The position numbers and the translations under genes were made by a program. Shown piece after piece: positions 34,444 through 44,033 of a DNA stretch of 64,000 nt; position 1 is the stretch's first letter; every line of letters starts with the position of its first letter. Origin of the DNA: Antarcticibacterium flavum (GTDB lineage: Bacteria; Bacteroidota; Bacteroidia; Flavobacteriales; Flavobacteriaceae); assembly GCF_006159205.1 (NCBI RefSeq), contig NZ_CP040812.1:2418001-2482000 (forward strand). Direction: 5' to 3'. The notes under the pieces are model-generated. The model did not search any database and was not told the DNA's origin. It worked only from the letters and a program-made list of their open reading frames with translations.

Positions 34444-35223
34444 ATGAAAGAAAATTTAAATGTAGCGGTGCTCCAATTGGACCTGGCCTGGGAAAATGCC
34501 AGGAAAAATCTGGAGATATTTTCTAATAGAATAAATGCTTTAAAGGAGGATGTGGATTTGATTGTCCTGCCTGAAATGTTTACAACAGGTTTTTCAATGA
34601 ATGCCGAATCTCTTGCTGAGGAGGCCGAAGGGGCGGCTTTTGATTGGATGAAAAAAATTGCCCTGGAGAAGGATAGCGCAGTGACTGGAAGTGTCATTGT
34701 AAAAGAAGCGGGGAACTACTATAATCGGCTGTACTTCATTTTCCCAAATGGGGATTATAAAACCTATGACAAGAAACACACCTTCACACTTGCAAAAGAA
34801 GATCAAACATATACCGCAGGTAAGGAAAGATTAATAGTAGAATACAAAGGCTGGAAAATATGCCCCCTTATTTGTTATGACTTACGTTTCCCGGTATGGG
34901 CGAGGAATACGGTAAACTATGATCTTTTGATCTATGTTGCCAACTGGCCCGAAACCAGGATACATGCCTGGGATACCCTGCTACAGGCCCGTGCGATAGA
35001 GAATATGGCCTGGTGTATAGGTGTGAACCGAACCGGGAAAGACGGGAATGAATATAACTATAATGGCCATACCGCAATATATGATTGCCTTGGCAAAAGT
35101 TTATTTGATCATAATCGTAAGGAAGAATTCACCGAAGTCGTTTCTATAGACAGGGACAGCCTAATAGAAACTCGAAATAAATTGAAATTCCTGCAGGACC
35201 GGGATTCCTTTACCTTAAATTAA
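34444..35223 (+). CDS. omega-amidase (nitrilase superfamily, YafV-like)
   Basis: A 259-residue nitrilase-fold amidase with the Glu-Lys-Cys triad: Glu44 (VLPEMFTTGF), Lys110 (YDKKHTF) and Cys144 (PLICYDLRFPVWAR). The sequence around the triad matches Nit2/YafV omega-amidases, which hydrolyse alpha-ketoglutaramate and alpha-ketosuccinamate. The nearby methionine aminotransferase-like gene supports this. The start at 34444 is preferred over one 29 codons upstream because the promoter box ends three bases before it. The 3' end overlaps the converging Ig-like lipoprotein gene by 14 bases. Confidence 0.88.
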   Translation: MKENLNVAVLQLDLAWENARKNLEIFSNRINALKEDVDLIVLPEMFTTGFSMNAESLAEEAEGAAFDWMKKIALEKDSAVTGSVIVKEAGNYYNRLYFIFPNGDYKTYDKKHTFTLAKEDQTYTAGKERLIVEYKGWKICPLICYDLRFPVWARNTVNYDLLIYVANWPETRIHAWDTLLQARAIENMAWCIGVNRTGKDGNEYNYNGHTAIYDCLGKSLFDHNRKEEFTEVVSIDRDSLIETRNKLKFLQDRDSFTLN

Positions 35224-36817
35224 AGGGTTGATTCACATCCCAGTTTGGCCTTACATCCAGAGGTTCAGGAAAATAGATGATCTCTTCAGGAGCTCGTTTT
35301 TCGAGATAATTTCCTGTATCCCATACCCCATTCTCATTTCTGTCATAGATCACACGCAGCAGGAAATTACCGGGGTTTAGATACTCAAATCTTATGCTGG
35401 TCTCAGAGGTAGAATATTTTTCAGCCTTAACTACACCTTTCTCATCTGTAAGCTGCACTATGATTGGGAAACTTGCAACGTTGGAAAGGTTTACCGTAAC
35501 ATTGCCATATTCTGAAAATGCCTTTGTTTTAAAAGAACGTTGGATGGTATCATTAGTAGAGCCGTAGAAATCCTGTAAAGCACCCGGCAGAACGGTGAGC
35601 CTGTAGGTTTGGCTTTCCTGCTTTGGGAAGATTACAGCTACAGCATTATCCGGTCGCAGTTCAGTGGTGAACTCAACATTGACAGAATCCCGGTCCATCA
35701 CAGAAATTCTTTCGCTGTTTTGTGATTCCAGCGGGGTATTGGAGCGAAGGATGATATTTTTACCGAAATCAAGGGTTCCTGAAGGTTCAGGAGTGATTTG
35801 TAAAGTGTCTGCTGCCATGCTGGTAATCCTTGTTAGCAAGGTATCCACCCGGTTTTGGCTTACCAGCCTGAATTTTAAGCTATCCACCTCCAGTTGTGGT
35901 TTGATCCAAACGTGTAAACTATCTTTATCTGGGACCCTGGTAAACCTGTACTCAAAATTGTCTGGTACATTGGTGATGGGTTCAATTCTTAAGCTGTCTG
36001 GCAAAGCTCTTCCTCTGTAACCCAACAAGAGCTTATTTCCCGCAAGTTGTTTTGGCCTTTCGGGCTGGAAAGGCTGTATTTCTCTAAAAAGTACAAGGTT
36101 ATAAGAAGTGTCTGTAGGGACCGTTACAGGTTGCTCAATAAATCCTATTTTTTCTCTGCCTGGATCATACCGGAAATTATTATTACGGTCCTTGACGGCT
36201 ACAAGTTGATACGTACCTTCTTTAAGGTTGGTTAATTCAAAGCTTTGCAAACTGTCAAGCGTATTGGTAATATAGCGTGGAGGTTGTTTATATACGAGGG
36301 AATCTGTAAAATTTTCATCTCTTTCGTATAACATGACAGATATAAAAGTTTCAGGTTCTTTTAAAGTCGCATCTGCTACCGTTCCTTTGACAGTTAGGGA
36401 ATCGATATAACTTCCTGTAGAAAAAACATATTTAAAGAAAGGAAGGGGATTCCCCTCATTATTGTCTACTACACTATTTCCAAAATTAAATACGTAGGTT
36501 GTGTTCTCTTGTAGCGTATCTGTGATCCTTATTCTTATATACTTTTGAGGGCTACCCATTGGGGTGATCTCCGGTTTAGGATCCATTGGCGGTGATATGA
36601 TCAACTGCTCCTGGGGTTTTTCCAGTTTTATATATTCATCAAAGTAGATCCTTATCTCATCCCTTTTAAAATTGGTGGAATAATTCTCTGGAGTAGCTCT
36701 TATGAATTTTGGAGGCTCCATATCGATCTCTCCACCCGTGGGGGTTCCCCGTTTAGCACACTGCGCCAGGCTAAGAATGAGGATAAGTAGGAATAAAAGC
36801 TTACTAAAATATTTCAT
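35210..36817 (-). CDS. Ig-like (Big_5) domain lipoprotein
   Basis: A 535-residue lipoprotein. Cys20 is in the lipobox (SLAQC), followed by AKRGTPTGGEIDMEPP, the usual opening of this Bacteroidota family. An N-terminal Big_5 Ig-like domain (about 25-125: PPKFIRATPENYSTNFKRDEIRIYFDEYIKL) precedes further beta-rich domains; ENGVWDTGNYLEKRAPEEIIYF near the end is conserved in homologues. The role is unknown, probably structural at the outer membrane. The start at 36817 is chosen over one 24 codons upstream because the signal peptide begins there; either way it overlaps or abuts comF. Confidence 0.82.
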   Translation of the reverse strand: MKYFSKLLFLLILILSLAQCAKRGTPTGGEIDMEPPKFIRATPENYSTNFKRDEIRIYFDEYIKLEKPQEQLIISPPMDPKPEITPMGSPQKYIRIRITDTLQENTTYVFNFGNSVVDNNEGNPLPFFKYVFSTGSYIDSLTVKGTVADATLKEPETFISVMLYERDENFTDSLVYKQPPRYITNTLDSLQSFELTNLKEGTYQLVAVKDRNNNFRYDPGREKIGFIEQPVTVPTDTSYNLVLFREIQPFQPERPKQLAGNKLLLGYRGRALPDSLRIEPITNVPDNFEYRFTRVPDKDSLHVWIKPQLEVDSLKFRLVSQNRVDTLLTRITSMAADTLQITPEPSGTLDFGKNIILRSNTPLESQNSERISVMDRDSVNVEFTTELRPDNAVAVIFPKQESQTYRLTVLPGALQDFYGSTNDTIQRSFKTKAFSEYGNVTVNLSNVASFPIIVQLTDEKGVVKAEKYSTSETSIRFEYLNPGNFLLRVIYDRNENGVWDTGNYLEKRAPEEIIYFPEPLDVRPNWDVNQPFNLR

Positions 36818-36860
36818 TAAGTACCGGGATTGAGATACAAAGAAACAATTTTTTCCAATG

Positions 36861-37541
36861 TTACCAGGCAATGGCCATTGTGGCCACACTTATTTTAACA
36901 CCCCCGGCCTCTTTTAATACGCTTGCGCAGGCTTCCAGGGTAGCTCCCGTAGTGATGATATCATCTACAAGTAGGATATGCCGGTTAGCTACAACTCCAG
37001 GATCTGCCAGGACAAAACTTTCTTCCATGTTGCCCCAGCGCGCCAGGCGTGCTTTAATAGTTTGGGTGGAGGAGAAGGATTTTTTAACCAAAGCCGTATC
37101 TATATATGGCATCTGCAAGGCAAGGCTTATTTCTCTGCCGAATTTCTCTACCTGGTTATAGCCTCGGTGCTTTAATTTTTTCCTGTGCAGGGGAACCGGG
37201 ATCACCATTTCCACTCCCGGAAAAGTGCTATTTTCCAATATTTGGGCCGCCATCCACTGTCCAAGGAATGTTCCTATTTCCTGTTGTCCTTTATATTTAA
37301 GCTGATGGATCAATTTTTGGACCCCACTTTTCTTATGAAATTCCAAAAGTGCAGTTGCGTTTTCTACCTCTACCCGGCCGTAAAATACTTTTTTCACGGG
37401 ATTCTCGTTGTTAAGGTGGTAAGTGGTCACCGGCAGGTCGTGGATACACTTTGCGCATATAACAGGTTCATTCTTTACCAGCTCCTGCTCACAAATGCTG
37501 CACAATCTTGGATAAAATAAATTAATTAAATCGTGAAACAT
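36861..37541 (-). CDS. comF: ComF family phosphoribosyltransferase-like protein
   Basis: A 226-residue protein. An N-terminal zinc ribbon is formed by Cys14, Cys17, Cys29 and Cys32. The PRTase domain has the PRPP-binding loop HILLVDDIITTGATL (about 189-203) and the RGYNQ segment. ComF proteins are needed for natural transformation, where they assist ssDNA uptake or processing; related genes exist in non-competent bacteria. It lies upstream of the Ig-like lipoprotein gene. Confidence 0.9.
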   Translation of the reverse strand: MFHDLINLFYPRLCSICEQELVKNEPVICAKCIHDLPVTTYHLNNENPVKKVFYGRVEVENATALLEFHKKSGVQKLIHQLKYKGQQEIGTFLGQWMAAQILENSTFPGVEMVIPVPLHRKKLKHRGYNQVEKFGREISLALQMPYIDTALVKKSFSSTQTIKARLARWGNMEESFVLADPGVVANRHILLVDDIITTGATLEACASVLKEAGGVKISVATMAIAW

Positions 37542-37605
37542 ATGTTAATGAATTGTAACTTCAATTCAGATTCCTATAAATTTACAAACTAAATTAACAT
37601 TTATT

Positions 37606-38487
37606 ATGACCGAAAACAAAAGTAATACCGCATTGAAGATCTTAACCGGTATCTTAGCCGTAGCTCTTATTGCGCTGGGGATATACACGGTTAAATTTTA
37701 TAATGAAGAAAAGGAGAATAAAGAGATCCTGCAGCGCGAAAAAGCTGTAATAGAGGATGAGCTTAATGATCTTATTATCAAATATGATGAGGCTATTGCC
37801 ACCAATGAGGTCATGGACCAAAATTTGGTGGATGCCAGGCAAAGGATCAATGTCCTGCTTGATTCAGTAAAGGATGCTGAGGCCAATCTCGTTTTGATCT
37901 CCAGGTACAGAAGGGAAATAACTTCACTTAGGAATGAAAAGGACAGGCTTTTCAGGGTTGTTGATAGCCTTAGTAACCAGAACAGAATGCTTTCTACTGC
38001 AATAGACAGTACGAACATGGTCCTGGCAGAACGTACCCGTATGTCCGATTCCCTTCAGCAAACAAATCAAAACCTATCTACAAAAGTTGACCGGGCTGCA
38101 CAGCTTAAGGTTACATCCCTTAGGGGAGAAGGTGTGATCGTTAGGAATAGCGGAAGGTTGGTAGAAAATGACCGCACAAGAAGAATAGACCAAATTAGAA
38201 CCTGTTTCACAGTAACAGAAAATGCACTGGCAGAAGCAGGTGAGAAAAATATGTACGTACAGGTATATAACCCCGAGAATGAACTTGTTGGAGATCAAAT
38301 TGCCGTACAGCACGACGGCGGGGTGATGGTTTACAGTGCAGCCTCCAAGATCTATTATGAGAACGAGGAGCTGGACGTTTGTATACTTTCCAATACAGAC
38401 AGTGACAGGCTTGTAGCCGGTACCTACAAGGTGTATGTTTATGCCGGTCCACAATTGATTGGTACTTCCTCTTTCGATTTGAGATAA
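37606..38487 (+). CDS. membrane-anchored coiled-coil protein, unknown function
   Basis: A 293-residue protein. An N-terminal helix (about 10-30, ILTGILAVALIALGIYTV) is followed by a long coiled coil (about 33-165, heptads rich in Glu/Leu/Arg/Asp) and a C-terminal beta-rich domain (about 170-293: VTSLRGEGVIVRNSG, NMYVQVYNPENELVGDQIAV, GTYKVYVYAGPQLIGTSSFDL). The topology is type II: short cytoplasmic tail, large periplasmic part. No known family was recognised, but this layout recurs in Bacteroidota. It ends in a terminator that merges into the glyQS promoter. Confidence 0.65.
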   Translation: MTENKSNTALKILTGILAVALIALGIYTVKFYNEEKENKEILQREKAVIEDELNDLIIKYDEAIATNEVMDQNLVDARQRINVLLDSVKDAEANLVLISRYRREITSLRNEKDRLFRVVDSLSNQNRMLSTAIDSTNMVLAERTRMSDSLQQTNQNLSTKVDRAAQLKVTSLRGEGVIVRNSGRLVENDRTRRIDQIRTCFTVTENALAEAGEKNMYVQVYNPENELVGDQIAVQHDGGVMVYSAASKIYYENEELDVCILSNTDSDRLVAGTYKVYVYAGPQLIGTSSFDLR

Positions 38488-38511
38488 TTAATATTTATTA
38501 AATAATAACAG

Positions 38512-38542
38512 CCGCCTTGACCTTAATCGAGGCGGTTTTTTT
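38512..38542 (+). terminator. terminator after the coiled-coil gene, fused to the glyQS promoter
   Basis: A stem CCGCCT(TGA) 38512-38520 with (TCG)AGGCGG 38527-38535 is followed by seven T. The T-run is also the start of the glyQS -7 box. Confidence 0.85.
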
Positions 38543-38549
38543 ATTTTTG
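38542..38549 (+). promoter_or_regulatory. -7 box TATTTTTG immediately before glyQS ATG
   Basis: Exact TAnnTTTG; four bases (CGCT) then the ATG at 38554. A TTG at 38517-38519, 22 bases upstream, could be a weak -33. The predicted start of transcription is at or next to the ATG. Confidence 0.55.
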
Positions 38550-38553
38550 CGCT

Positions 38554-40089
38554 ATGGCAAAACAAGAAGATCTTTTTAAAAATGTGATATCCCATGCTAA
38601 GGAGTATGGGTATATATTCGGTTCAAGCGAAATCTATGATGGTTTAAGTGCTGTTTATGATTATGGACAAAACGGTGCAGAACTTAAAAAGAATATAAGG
38701 GATTACTGGTGGAAGAGCATGGTGCAAATGAACCAGAACATTGTAGGGCTGGACGCTGCAATCCTTATGCATCCCAAGACCTGGAAAGCTTCCGGGCACG
38801 TGGATGCGTTTAACGATCCCTTGATCGATAATAAGGATTCCAAAAAGCGTTACCGGGCAGATGTGCTGGTGGAGGATTATGCAGAGAAGCTTCTTCAAAA
38901 GGCACAAAAAGAAATTGAGAAAGCCCGCAAGCGATTTGGCGATGCGTTTGATGAGGAGCAGTTTGTTGCTACAAACGACCGTGTGAAAAGATATCTGGGA
39001 CAAAGACAGGAGATCCTTTCCCGGCTTGCCGATTCACTAACCAGGGAAGATCTTAAAGATGTTAAAGCTTTAATTGAGGAGCTGGAGATCGCAGATCCTG
39101 AGACCGGTTCAAAAAACTGGACAGAAGTAAGGCAGTTTAACCTTATGTTCGGAACAAAACTGGGAGCTTCAGCTGAATCTTCTTCAGATCTTTATTTGAG
39201 ACCCGAAACAGCACAGGGGATCTTTGTGAACTTTTCCAATGTCCAAAAAACGGGTAGGATGAAAATTCCATTCGGGATTGCTCAAACAGGAAAAGCTTTC
39301 AGAAATGAGATCGTTGCCAGGCAGTTTATTTTCAGAATGCGGGAGTTTGAACAAATGGAGATGCAATTTTTCGTTAGACCGGGAGATGAAATGAAGTGGT
39401 ATGAACACTGGAAGGAACAACGCATAAAATGGCATTACTCCCTAAAACTCGGGAAAGAAAATTACCGTTTTCACGACCACGAAAAATTAGCTCATTATGC
39501 AAATGCTGCGGCCGATATTGAATTTGACTTCCCATTTGGCTTCAAAGAACTGGAAGGGATACATTCCAGGACAGATTTTGACCTCAAGGCTCACGAAGAG
39601 CATTCGGGCAGGAAATTAAGGTTCTTTGACCCCGAGCTTAATGAGAATTATGTTCCTTACGTTATTGAAACATCTATTGGACTTGACAGGATGTTCCTCG
39701 CAGTACTTTCTTCGTCATTGATAGAAGAGACCCTGGAGGATGGTTCTTCAAGAACCGTATTAAAATTACCGGCTGTTCTTGCTCCTACCAAAGCTGCAAT
39801 TCTGCCTTTGGTAAAGAAAGATAGACTGCCTGAACTTGCTCAAAAGATTATAGATGAGCTTAAATGGGATTTCCAGGTGCAGTATGATGAAAAAGATGCA
39901 ATTGGAAGGAGATACCGTAGACAGGATGCAGCAGGTACTCCCCTTTGTATAACAGTAGACCATGATTCTCTTGAAGATAACACCGTGACAGTAAGGTACA
40001 GGGATAGTATGGAGCAAAAACGGGTCAAAATTGAGGAATTATATACCATTATAAAGGAAGAAGTGGACTTTCGTAAATGGTTTGAATAG
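38554..40089 (+). CDS. glyQS: glycyl-tRNA synthetase (dimeric class II type)
   Basis: A 511-residue alpha2-type GlyRS. It shows class II motif 2 (GIAQTGKAFRNEI, FIFRMREFEQMEMQFF), class II motif 3 (YVIETSIGLDRMFLAVL) and a C-terminal anticodon-binding domain. It charges tRNA-Gly. The 4-base-only gap to its -7 box suggests translation from a leaderless message, unusual for such a highly expressed gene. Confidence 0.95.
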   Translation: MAKQEDLFKNVISHAKEYGYIFGSSEIYDGLSAVYDYGQNGAELKKNIRDYWWKSMVQMNQNIVGLDAAILMHPKTWKASGHVDAFNDPLIDNKDSKKRYRADVLVEDYAEKLLQKAQKEIEKARKRFGDAFDEEQFVATNDRVKRYLGQRQEILSRLADSLTREDLKDVKALIEELEIADPETGSKNWTEVRQFNLMFGTKLGASAESSSDLYLRPETAQGIFVNFSNVQKTGRMKIPFGIAQTGKAFRNEIVARQFIFRMREFEQMEMQFFVRPGDEMKWYEHWKEQRIKWHYSLKLGKENYRFHDHEKLAHYANAAADIEFDFPFGFKELEGIHSRTDFDLKAHEEHSGRKLRFFDPELNENYVPYVIETSIGLDRMFLAVLSSSLIEETLEDGSSRTVLKLPAVLAPTKAAILPLVKKDRLPELAQKIIDELKWDFQVQYDEKDAIGRRYRRQDAAGTPLCITVDHDSLEDNTVTVRYRDSMEQKRVKIEELYTIIKEEVDFRKWFE

Positions 40090-40117
40090 AATTTTATAAT
40101 ATTTTTAACTAGGTAGG

Positions 40118-40149
40118 AGAGGCAATTATTCATTTAATTGCCTCTTTTA
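40118..40149 (+). terminator. glyQS terminator
   Basis: A perfect 11-bp stem AGAGGCAATTA (40118-40128) with 40135-40145, followed by TTTT. It is 29 bases after the glyQS stop. Confidence 0.8.
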
Positions 40150-40209
40150 AGTTTTATTAAATGCCTATTTTTAGACACTCAATTCTTAAGCAGCTCCTTA
40201 TTTTTAATT

Positions 40210-43179
40210 ATGAAAAGATTTAAACTCATTCTGTCCTTAAGCATTTTCTTTATTGTACTACAGGCTACTGCACAGGAAAGGGAAGTATCCGGGCCGGTAT
40301 ATTTGGATTCGGCAAGGGCTGTTCCGGTTTCAGCTATTTCAAAAAAGAAATTAATTCCGCCTTCTACAGAGTTTAAAATAGTAAACCCTCGTAACAGAGG
40401 TATTAATCAAGTGGTTCCGGGGAAAGGATTGCCTAAAACAATGGATCCCACGCGGCAGGCAGAGCCGGGAGAATTGCCATCCAAAGCGACTATTCTTTCC
40501 TTTGATGCTGCATCCTCGCGTTCAACACCTACAGATCCTACGGGCGCTGCAGGGCCCAATCATTATGTCAATGGTTGGAACTCTGCATTCTCAATATTTG
40601 ATAAGAATGGAAACCAAATAGTCCCGCCGGCATCACTGGCGAGTATTGGAGGAGAATTTACAAATGAGACCCTGGGTGATCCCATCATCCTGTATGATGA
40701 GTTTGCCGACAGGTTTTTGATCACCCAGTTTAGTGATACCCCAGAAAGTTTTTTGGTTGCCGTTTCCCGGGGGCCAGACCCCGTGAATGATGGATGGTAT
40801 ACTTACCGCTTTACTACCAATGGGGCATTGCCAGACTACCCTAAGATCTCTGTATGGAGTGACGGGTATTATGTTACCACTAATAAGAATTCCAGGACCG
40901 CCAGCACAAGCCAGGTGGTATATGTTTTTGAAAGGGACAGGATGCTGCAGGGGGAAACTGCCCAGGTTGTAGGTTTCCCGTTGCCCGGGATAAATACAAA
41001 CGGGTTCTACAGCCCCGCTGGTTTTCACGCAATGGGCGGGGAATTGCCTCCCCGGGGAAATTCTCCTGTTATCTATATGCAGGATGATTCCTGGGCAGGA
41101 GTCTCTGAGGATCACTTAAAGCTTTGGAACATCAATATGAACTGGACTTCCCCCGGACTTTCTACCATACAGGAACATCAGGAACTTGGAGCCGCTCAGG
41201 GGGTAAGCCCTTTTATTGCGACTTTTGATGGAGGTGCCTTCTCTAATCTCGCACAGCCTGGCAGCGCACCAGATCTTGATGCCCTGCAGGCTACCATGAT
41301 GTACATGACACAGTACAGGAGATTCCCAACCCATAATTCTGTAGTTCTTAATTTTGTGGTAGACATAGATCCAACTGCTGCAGAACATGCCGGGATCCGT
41401 TGGTATGAGCTAAGGCAGGCAGGTGATGGAGAACCCTGGGACGTCTTCCAGGAAGGTACCTACGCCCCAGATAAAAGTGACAGGTTTAGCGGCAGTATAG
41501 GTATGGACCGCGAAGGTAATATAGGATTAGGCTTTACAGTACTGGATGACAGTCCAGAGACTCCTATCTATCCTTCTATAAGATACACCGGCAGGTATGC
41601 AACAGATCCTCCCGGGGTAATGACGGTAGAGGAAACCACAATTGTGGAGGGCCTTAGTCCCAATCCCTCCTCCAGGTATGGCGATTATGCCCACCTGGTG
41701 CTGGACCCGCTGGATGATGTAACCTTTTGGCATAATGGTGAATATTTTGAGGGTGTAGACCGCCGCAACAGGGTAGGGGTTTTTAAGCTCGCACCAGATT
41801 TCACGAATGATGTAGGAGTTATAGGACTTGTAGCACCTCGAAACGCCACGCTTTCAAATGCTGAAGAGATCACGGTGGTCATAAGAAATTTCGGAACAAA
41901 TGCCCAGTCAAATTTCCAGGTGAGTTATGCTGTCGAAGGGGGAGAACCGGTTACCGAAATGTTTACGGGAACAGTGCCAGGAACAAGCTCTGTAGAATTC
42001 ACATTCTCTACTACTGCAAACCTTGGGGAAATAGGAACAGATTATGAAATTACAGCTCAAACTTTTCTCCCGGGAGATGAAAATGACGAGAATGATGAGT
42101 ATACGACAACAGTAAGAAACCTTTTTCCCAAAGATGTGGGTGTGACATCAATAGATGCTCCTAAGACAGGACTTGAGTTAACAAGTGCAGAGGAAGTGAC
42201 CATCACGATAGAGAATTTTGGAGGGGAACCCCAGTCTAATATTCCGGTTGCATATATGCTGGAAAATAATATAAGGGTAAGAGAAGTTTTCCCGGGAACA
42301 ATTCCTGTGGGCCAGAATGCGGTATATACTTTTTCGCGCACAGCAAATCTTTCAGCTTTTGGAAGATTCAGGATAACTGCTGAAACGATGCTGGAAGGGG
42401 ATGCTATTCCCGCCAATGATGCGTTTTCAACTTCTGTTGCGAACCTGGATTGTATTCCAACTGGATCAGATTGTACTTCACACGGGGATGGGATCCATTC
42501 TTTTGAACTTGCAGGTATCCTTAATGAGAGAATACCATGTGTAGATGGCTATGCCGATTTTATTCAATATTCCACAGATTTGGACCGGGCACAGGGCACA
42601 TATATTGTAAGGGTTAAAACCCTTTATGACTCCCCGCAGGATGAGCAATTCTCACTTTGGATAGATTTTAATGACAATGGGGTCTTTGATGAAGAGGAAA
42701 GATTAATATCCAGTGCTGTCATCCCAAGTGCCAACACCTGGCATGAATATGAATTGGATCTTCCTGCCAACGCTGCACTTGGGGAACATCTTATGCGAGT
42801 AAGAGGTGGAGATGTAACTTTCTCAGGAGACCTAAATGATCCCTGTAGTGTTATGGAGTATGGTTCCACTCATGATTATAGTGTAAGGATAATTGACAGT
42901 AGTCTTTCCCTGGACGACTTTTTGCTTAACGAAGCAAGGCTGGAGATCGCAGAGCAGGGGAATGGTGTTTTCAGGGTTTTTCTGGAAACAGATTTTGATC
43001 GTCCGCTTAGGGTTACCGTCCACAACCTTCTTGGCCAAAAATTAATAGAAAACCAGGTTGAAAGTACAGGCAGGGGATACCTTTATGAATTTGATATGTC
43101 CTATGCCGCTACGGGAGTGTACTTACTTAGAATTGGTACCAGGGAAGTAGGAAAGGTAAAACGTTTCCTTGTAAAATAG
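40210..43179 (+). CDS. large secreted T9SS cargo protein with CARDB and GEVED domains
   Basis: A 989-residue secreted protein. The signal peptide is at 1-22 (IFFIVLQATAQE). A beta-rich N-terminal part of about 500 residues is followed by two CARDB-type repeats (DVGVIGLVAPRN ... and DVGVTSIDAPKTG ...), then a GEVED domain (FSLWIDFNDNGVFDEEERLI ... HDYSVRI). It ends with a type A T9SS sorting domain (LRVTVHNLLGQKLIENQV ... GVYLLRIGTREVGKVKRFLVK). It is expected on the cell surface or outside the cell. No catalytic motif is seen. The start at 40210 is chosen because the signal peptide begins there; a longer frame from 40138 would overlap the glyQS terminator. Confidence 0.85.
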   Translation: MKRFKLILSLSIFFIVLQATAQEREVSGPVYLDSARAVPVSAISKKKLIPPSTEFKIVNPRNRGINQVVPGKGLPKTMDPTRQAEPGELPSKATILSFDAASSRSTPTDPTGAAGPNHYVNGWNSAFSIFDKNGNQIVPPASLASIGGEFTNETLGDPIILYDEFADRFLITQFSDTPESFLVAVSRGPDPVNDGWYTYRFTTNGALPDYPKISVWSDGYYVTTNKNSRTASTSQVVYVFERDRMLQGETAQVVGFPLPGINTNGFYSPAGFHAMGGELPPRGNSPVIYMQDDSWAGVSEDHLKLWNINMNWTSPGLSTIQEHQELGAAQGVSPFIATFDGGAFSNLAQPGSAPDLDALQATMMYMTQYRRFPTHNSVVLNFVVDIDPTAAEHAGIRWYELRQAGDGEPWDVFQEGTYAPDKSDRFSGSIGMDREGNIGLGFTVLDDSPETPIYPSIRYTGRYATDPPGVMTVEETTIVEGLSPNPSSRYGDYAHLVLDPLDDVTFWHNGEYFEGVDRRNRVGVFKLAPDFTNDVGVIGLVAPRNATLSNAEEITVVIRNFGTNAQSNFQVSYAVEGGEPVTEMFTGTVPGTSSVEFTFSTTANLGEIGTDYEITAQTFLPGDENDENDEYTTTVRNLFPKDVGVTSIDAPKTGLELTSAEEVTITIENFGGEPQSNIPVAYMLENNIRVREVFPGTIPVGQNAVYTFSRTANLSAFGRFRITAETMLEGDAIPANDAFSTSVANLDCIPTGSDCTSHGDGIHSFELAGILNERIPCVDGYADFIQYSTDLDRAQGTYIVRVKTLYDSPQDEQFSLWIDFNDNGVFDEEERLISSAVIPSANTWHEYELDLPANAALGEHLMRVRGGDVTFSGDLNDPCSVMEYGSTHDYSVRIIDSSLSLDDFLLNEARLEIAEQGNGVFRVFLETDFDRPLRVTVHNLLGQKLIENQVESTGRGYLYEFDMSYAATGVYLLRIGTREVGKVKRFLVK

Positions 43180-43224
43180 TGGTATTTTAATACGTTGGAA
43201 TTATTAAAACCATGAGGTAATGCT

Positions 43225-43232
43225 TATTTTTG
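43225..43232 (+). promoter_or_regulatory. -7 box TATTTTTG of xth
   Basis: Exact TAnnTTTG, 18 bases before the ATG at 43251. The leader would be about 14 bases and ends in CCCCC next to the ATG, with no Shine-Dalgarno sequence. Confidence 0.55.
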
Positions 43233-43250
43233 GGGAATTAAAATACCCCC

Positions 43251-44015
43251 ATGAAAATAATTTCTTACAACGTTAATGGAATACGGGCAGCTATTCGAAA
43301 AGGGTTTATGGACTGGTTGCAACAGGCCAATCCAGATATAGTTTGCCTTCAGGAAATAAAAGCCACGCCGGAACAACTCGACCTGGATATTTTTGAAGAA
43401 GCAGGATACCCCTATCACTACTGGTATCCGGCAACTAAAAAAGGTTATAGTGGAGTAGCTATTCTAAGCAAACATGAACCGGAACATATAGAATACGGTA
43501 CCGGGATCGATTATATGGATTTTGAGGGCCGTAACCTGCGCGTAGATTTTGAGAACTTTTCTGTAATGAGCCTTTATCTTCCATCTGGCACCAACATCAA
43601 CAGGCTGGAACATAAACTACAATACATGGCAGATTTCCAGCGTTATGTAGATCAACTAAAGCTGGAGGTTCCAAACCTTATAATTTGCGGTGATTATAAT
43701 ATATGCCACCGGGCAATTGATATCCACGACCCGGTAAGGCTGCAAAACACTTCCGGATTTCTTCCAGTGGAGAGGGAATGGATAGACAGCTTTATGAAAA
43801 GTGGTTTTATAGATTCTTTCAGGCATTTTAACGAAGATGGTGATCATTACTCCTGGTGGAGCTACAGAGCAAATGCACGGAATAATAATAAAGGATGGAG
43901 AATAGATTATAACCTAGTGGCAGAACCACTTGCCGACAGGTTAAAAAGGGCGGTAATTCTTCCAGATGCCATGCACAGCGACCACTGCCCTGTTCTTTTG
44001 GAAATTGAACATTAA
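43251..44015 (+). CDS. xth: exodeoxyribonuclease III (AP endonuclease)
   Basis: A 254-residue EEP-fold DNA repair nuclease with no signal peptide, which separates it from the secreted EEP protein at 5437-6510. Active-site residues: Asn7 (SYNVNGIRAAI), Glu35 (CLQEIKATP), Asp/Asn in CGDYNICH, and Asp-His in SDHCPVLLEIEH. It incises abasic sites and has 3'-5' exonuclease activity. Confidence 0.94.
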   Translation: MKIISYNVNGIRAAIRKGFMDWLQQANPDIVCLQEIKATPEQLDLDIFEEAGYPYHYWYPATKKGYSGVAILSKHEPEHIEYGTGIDYMDFEGRNLRVDFENFSVMSLYLPSGTNINRLEHKLQYMADFQRYVDQLKLEVPNLIICGDYNICHRAIDIHDPVRLQNTSGFLPVEREWIDSFMKSGFIDSFRHFNEDGDHYSWWSYRANARNNNKGWRIDYNLVAEPLADRLKRAVILPDAMHSDHCPVLLEIEH

Positions 44016-44033
44016 AATTTAATTCTACTTAAT

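Noticed and set aside
35224..37541. Open frames antisense to the Ig-like lipoprotein and comF genes
   Set aside because: They have no family signatures and repeat the codon pattern of the sense genes, so they are shadows.
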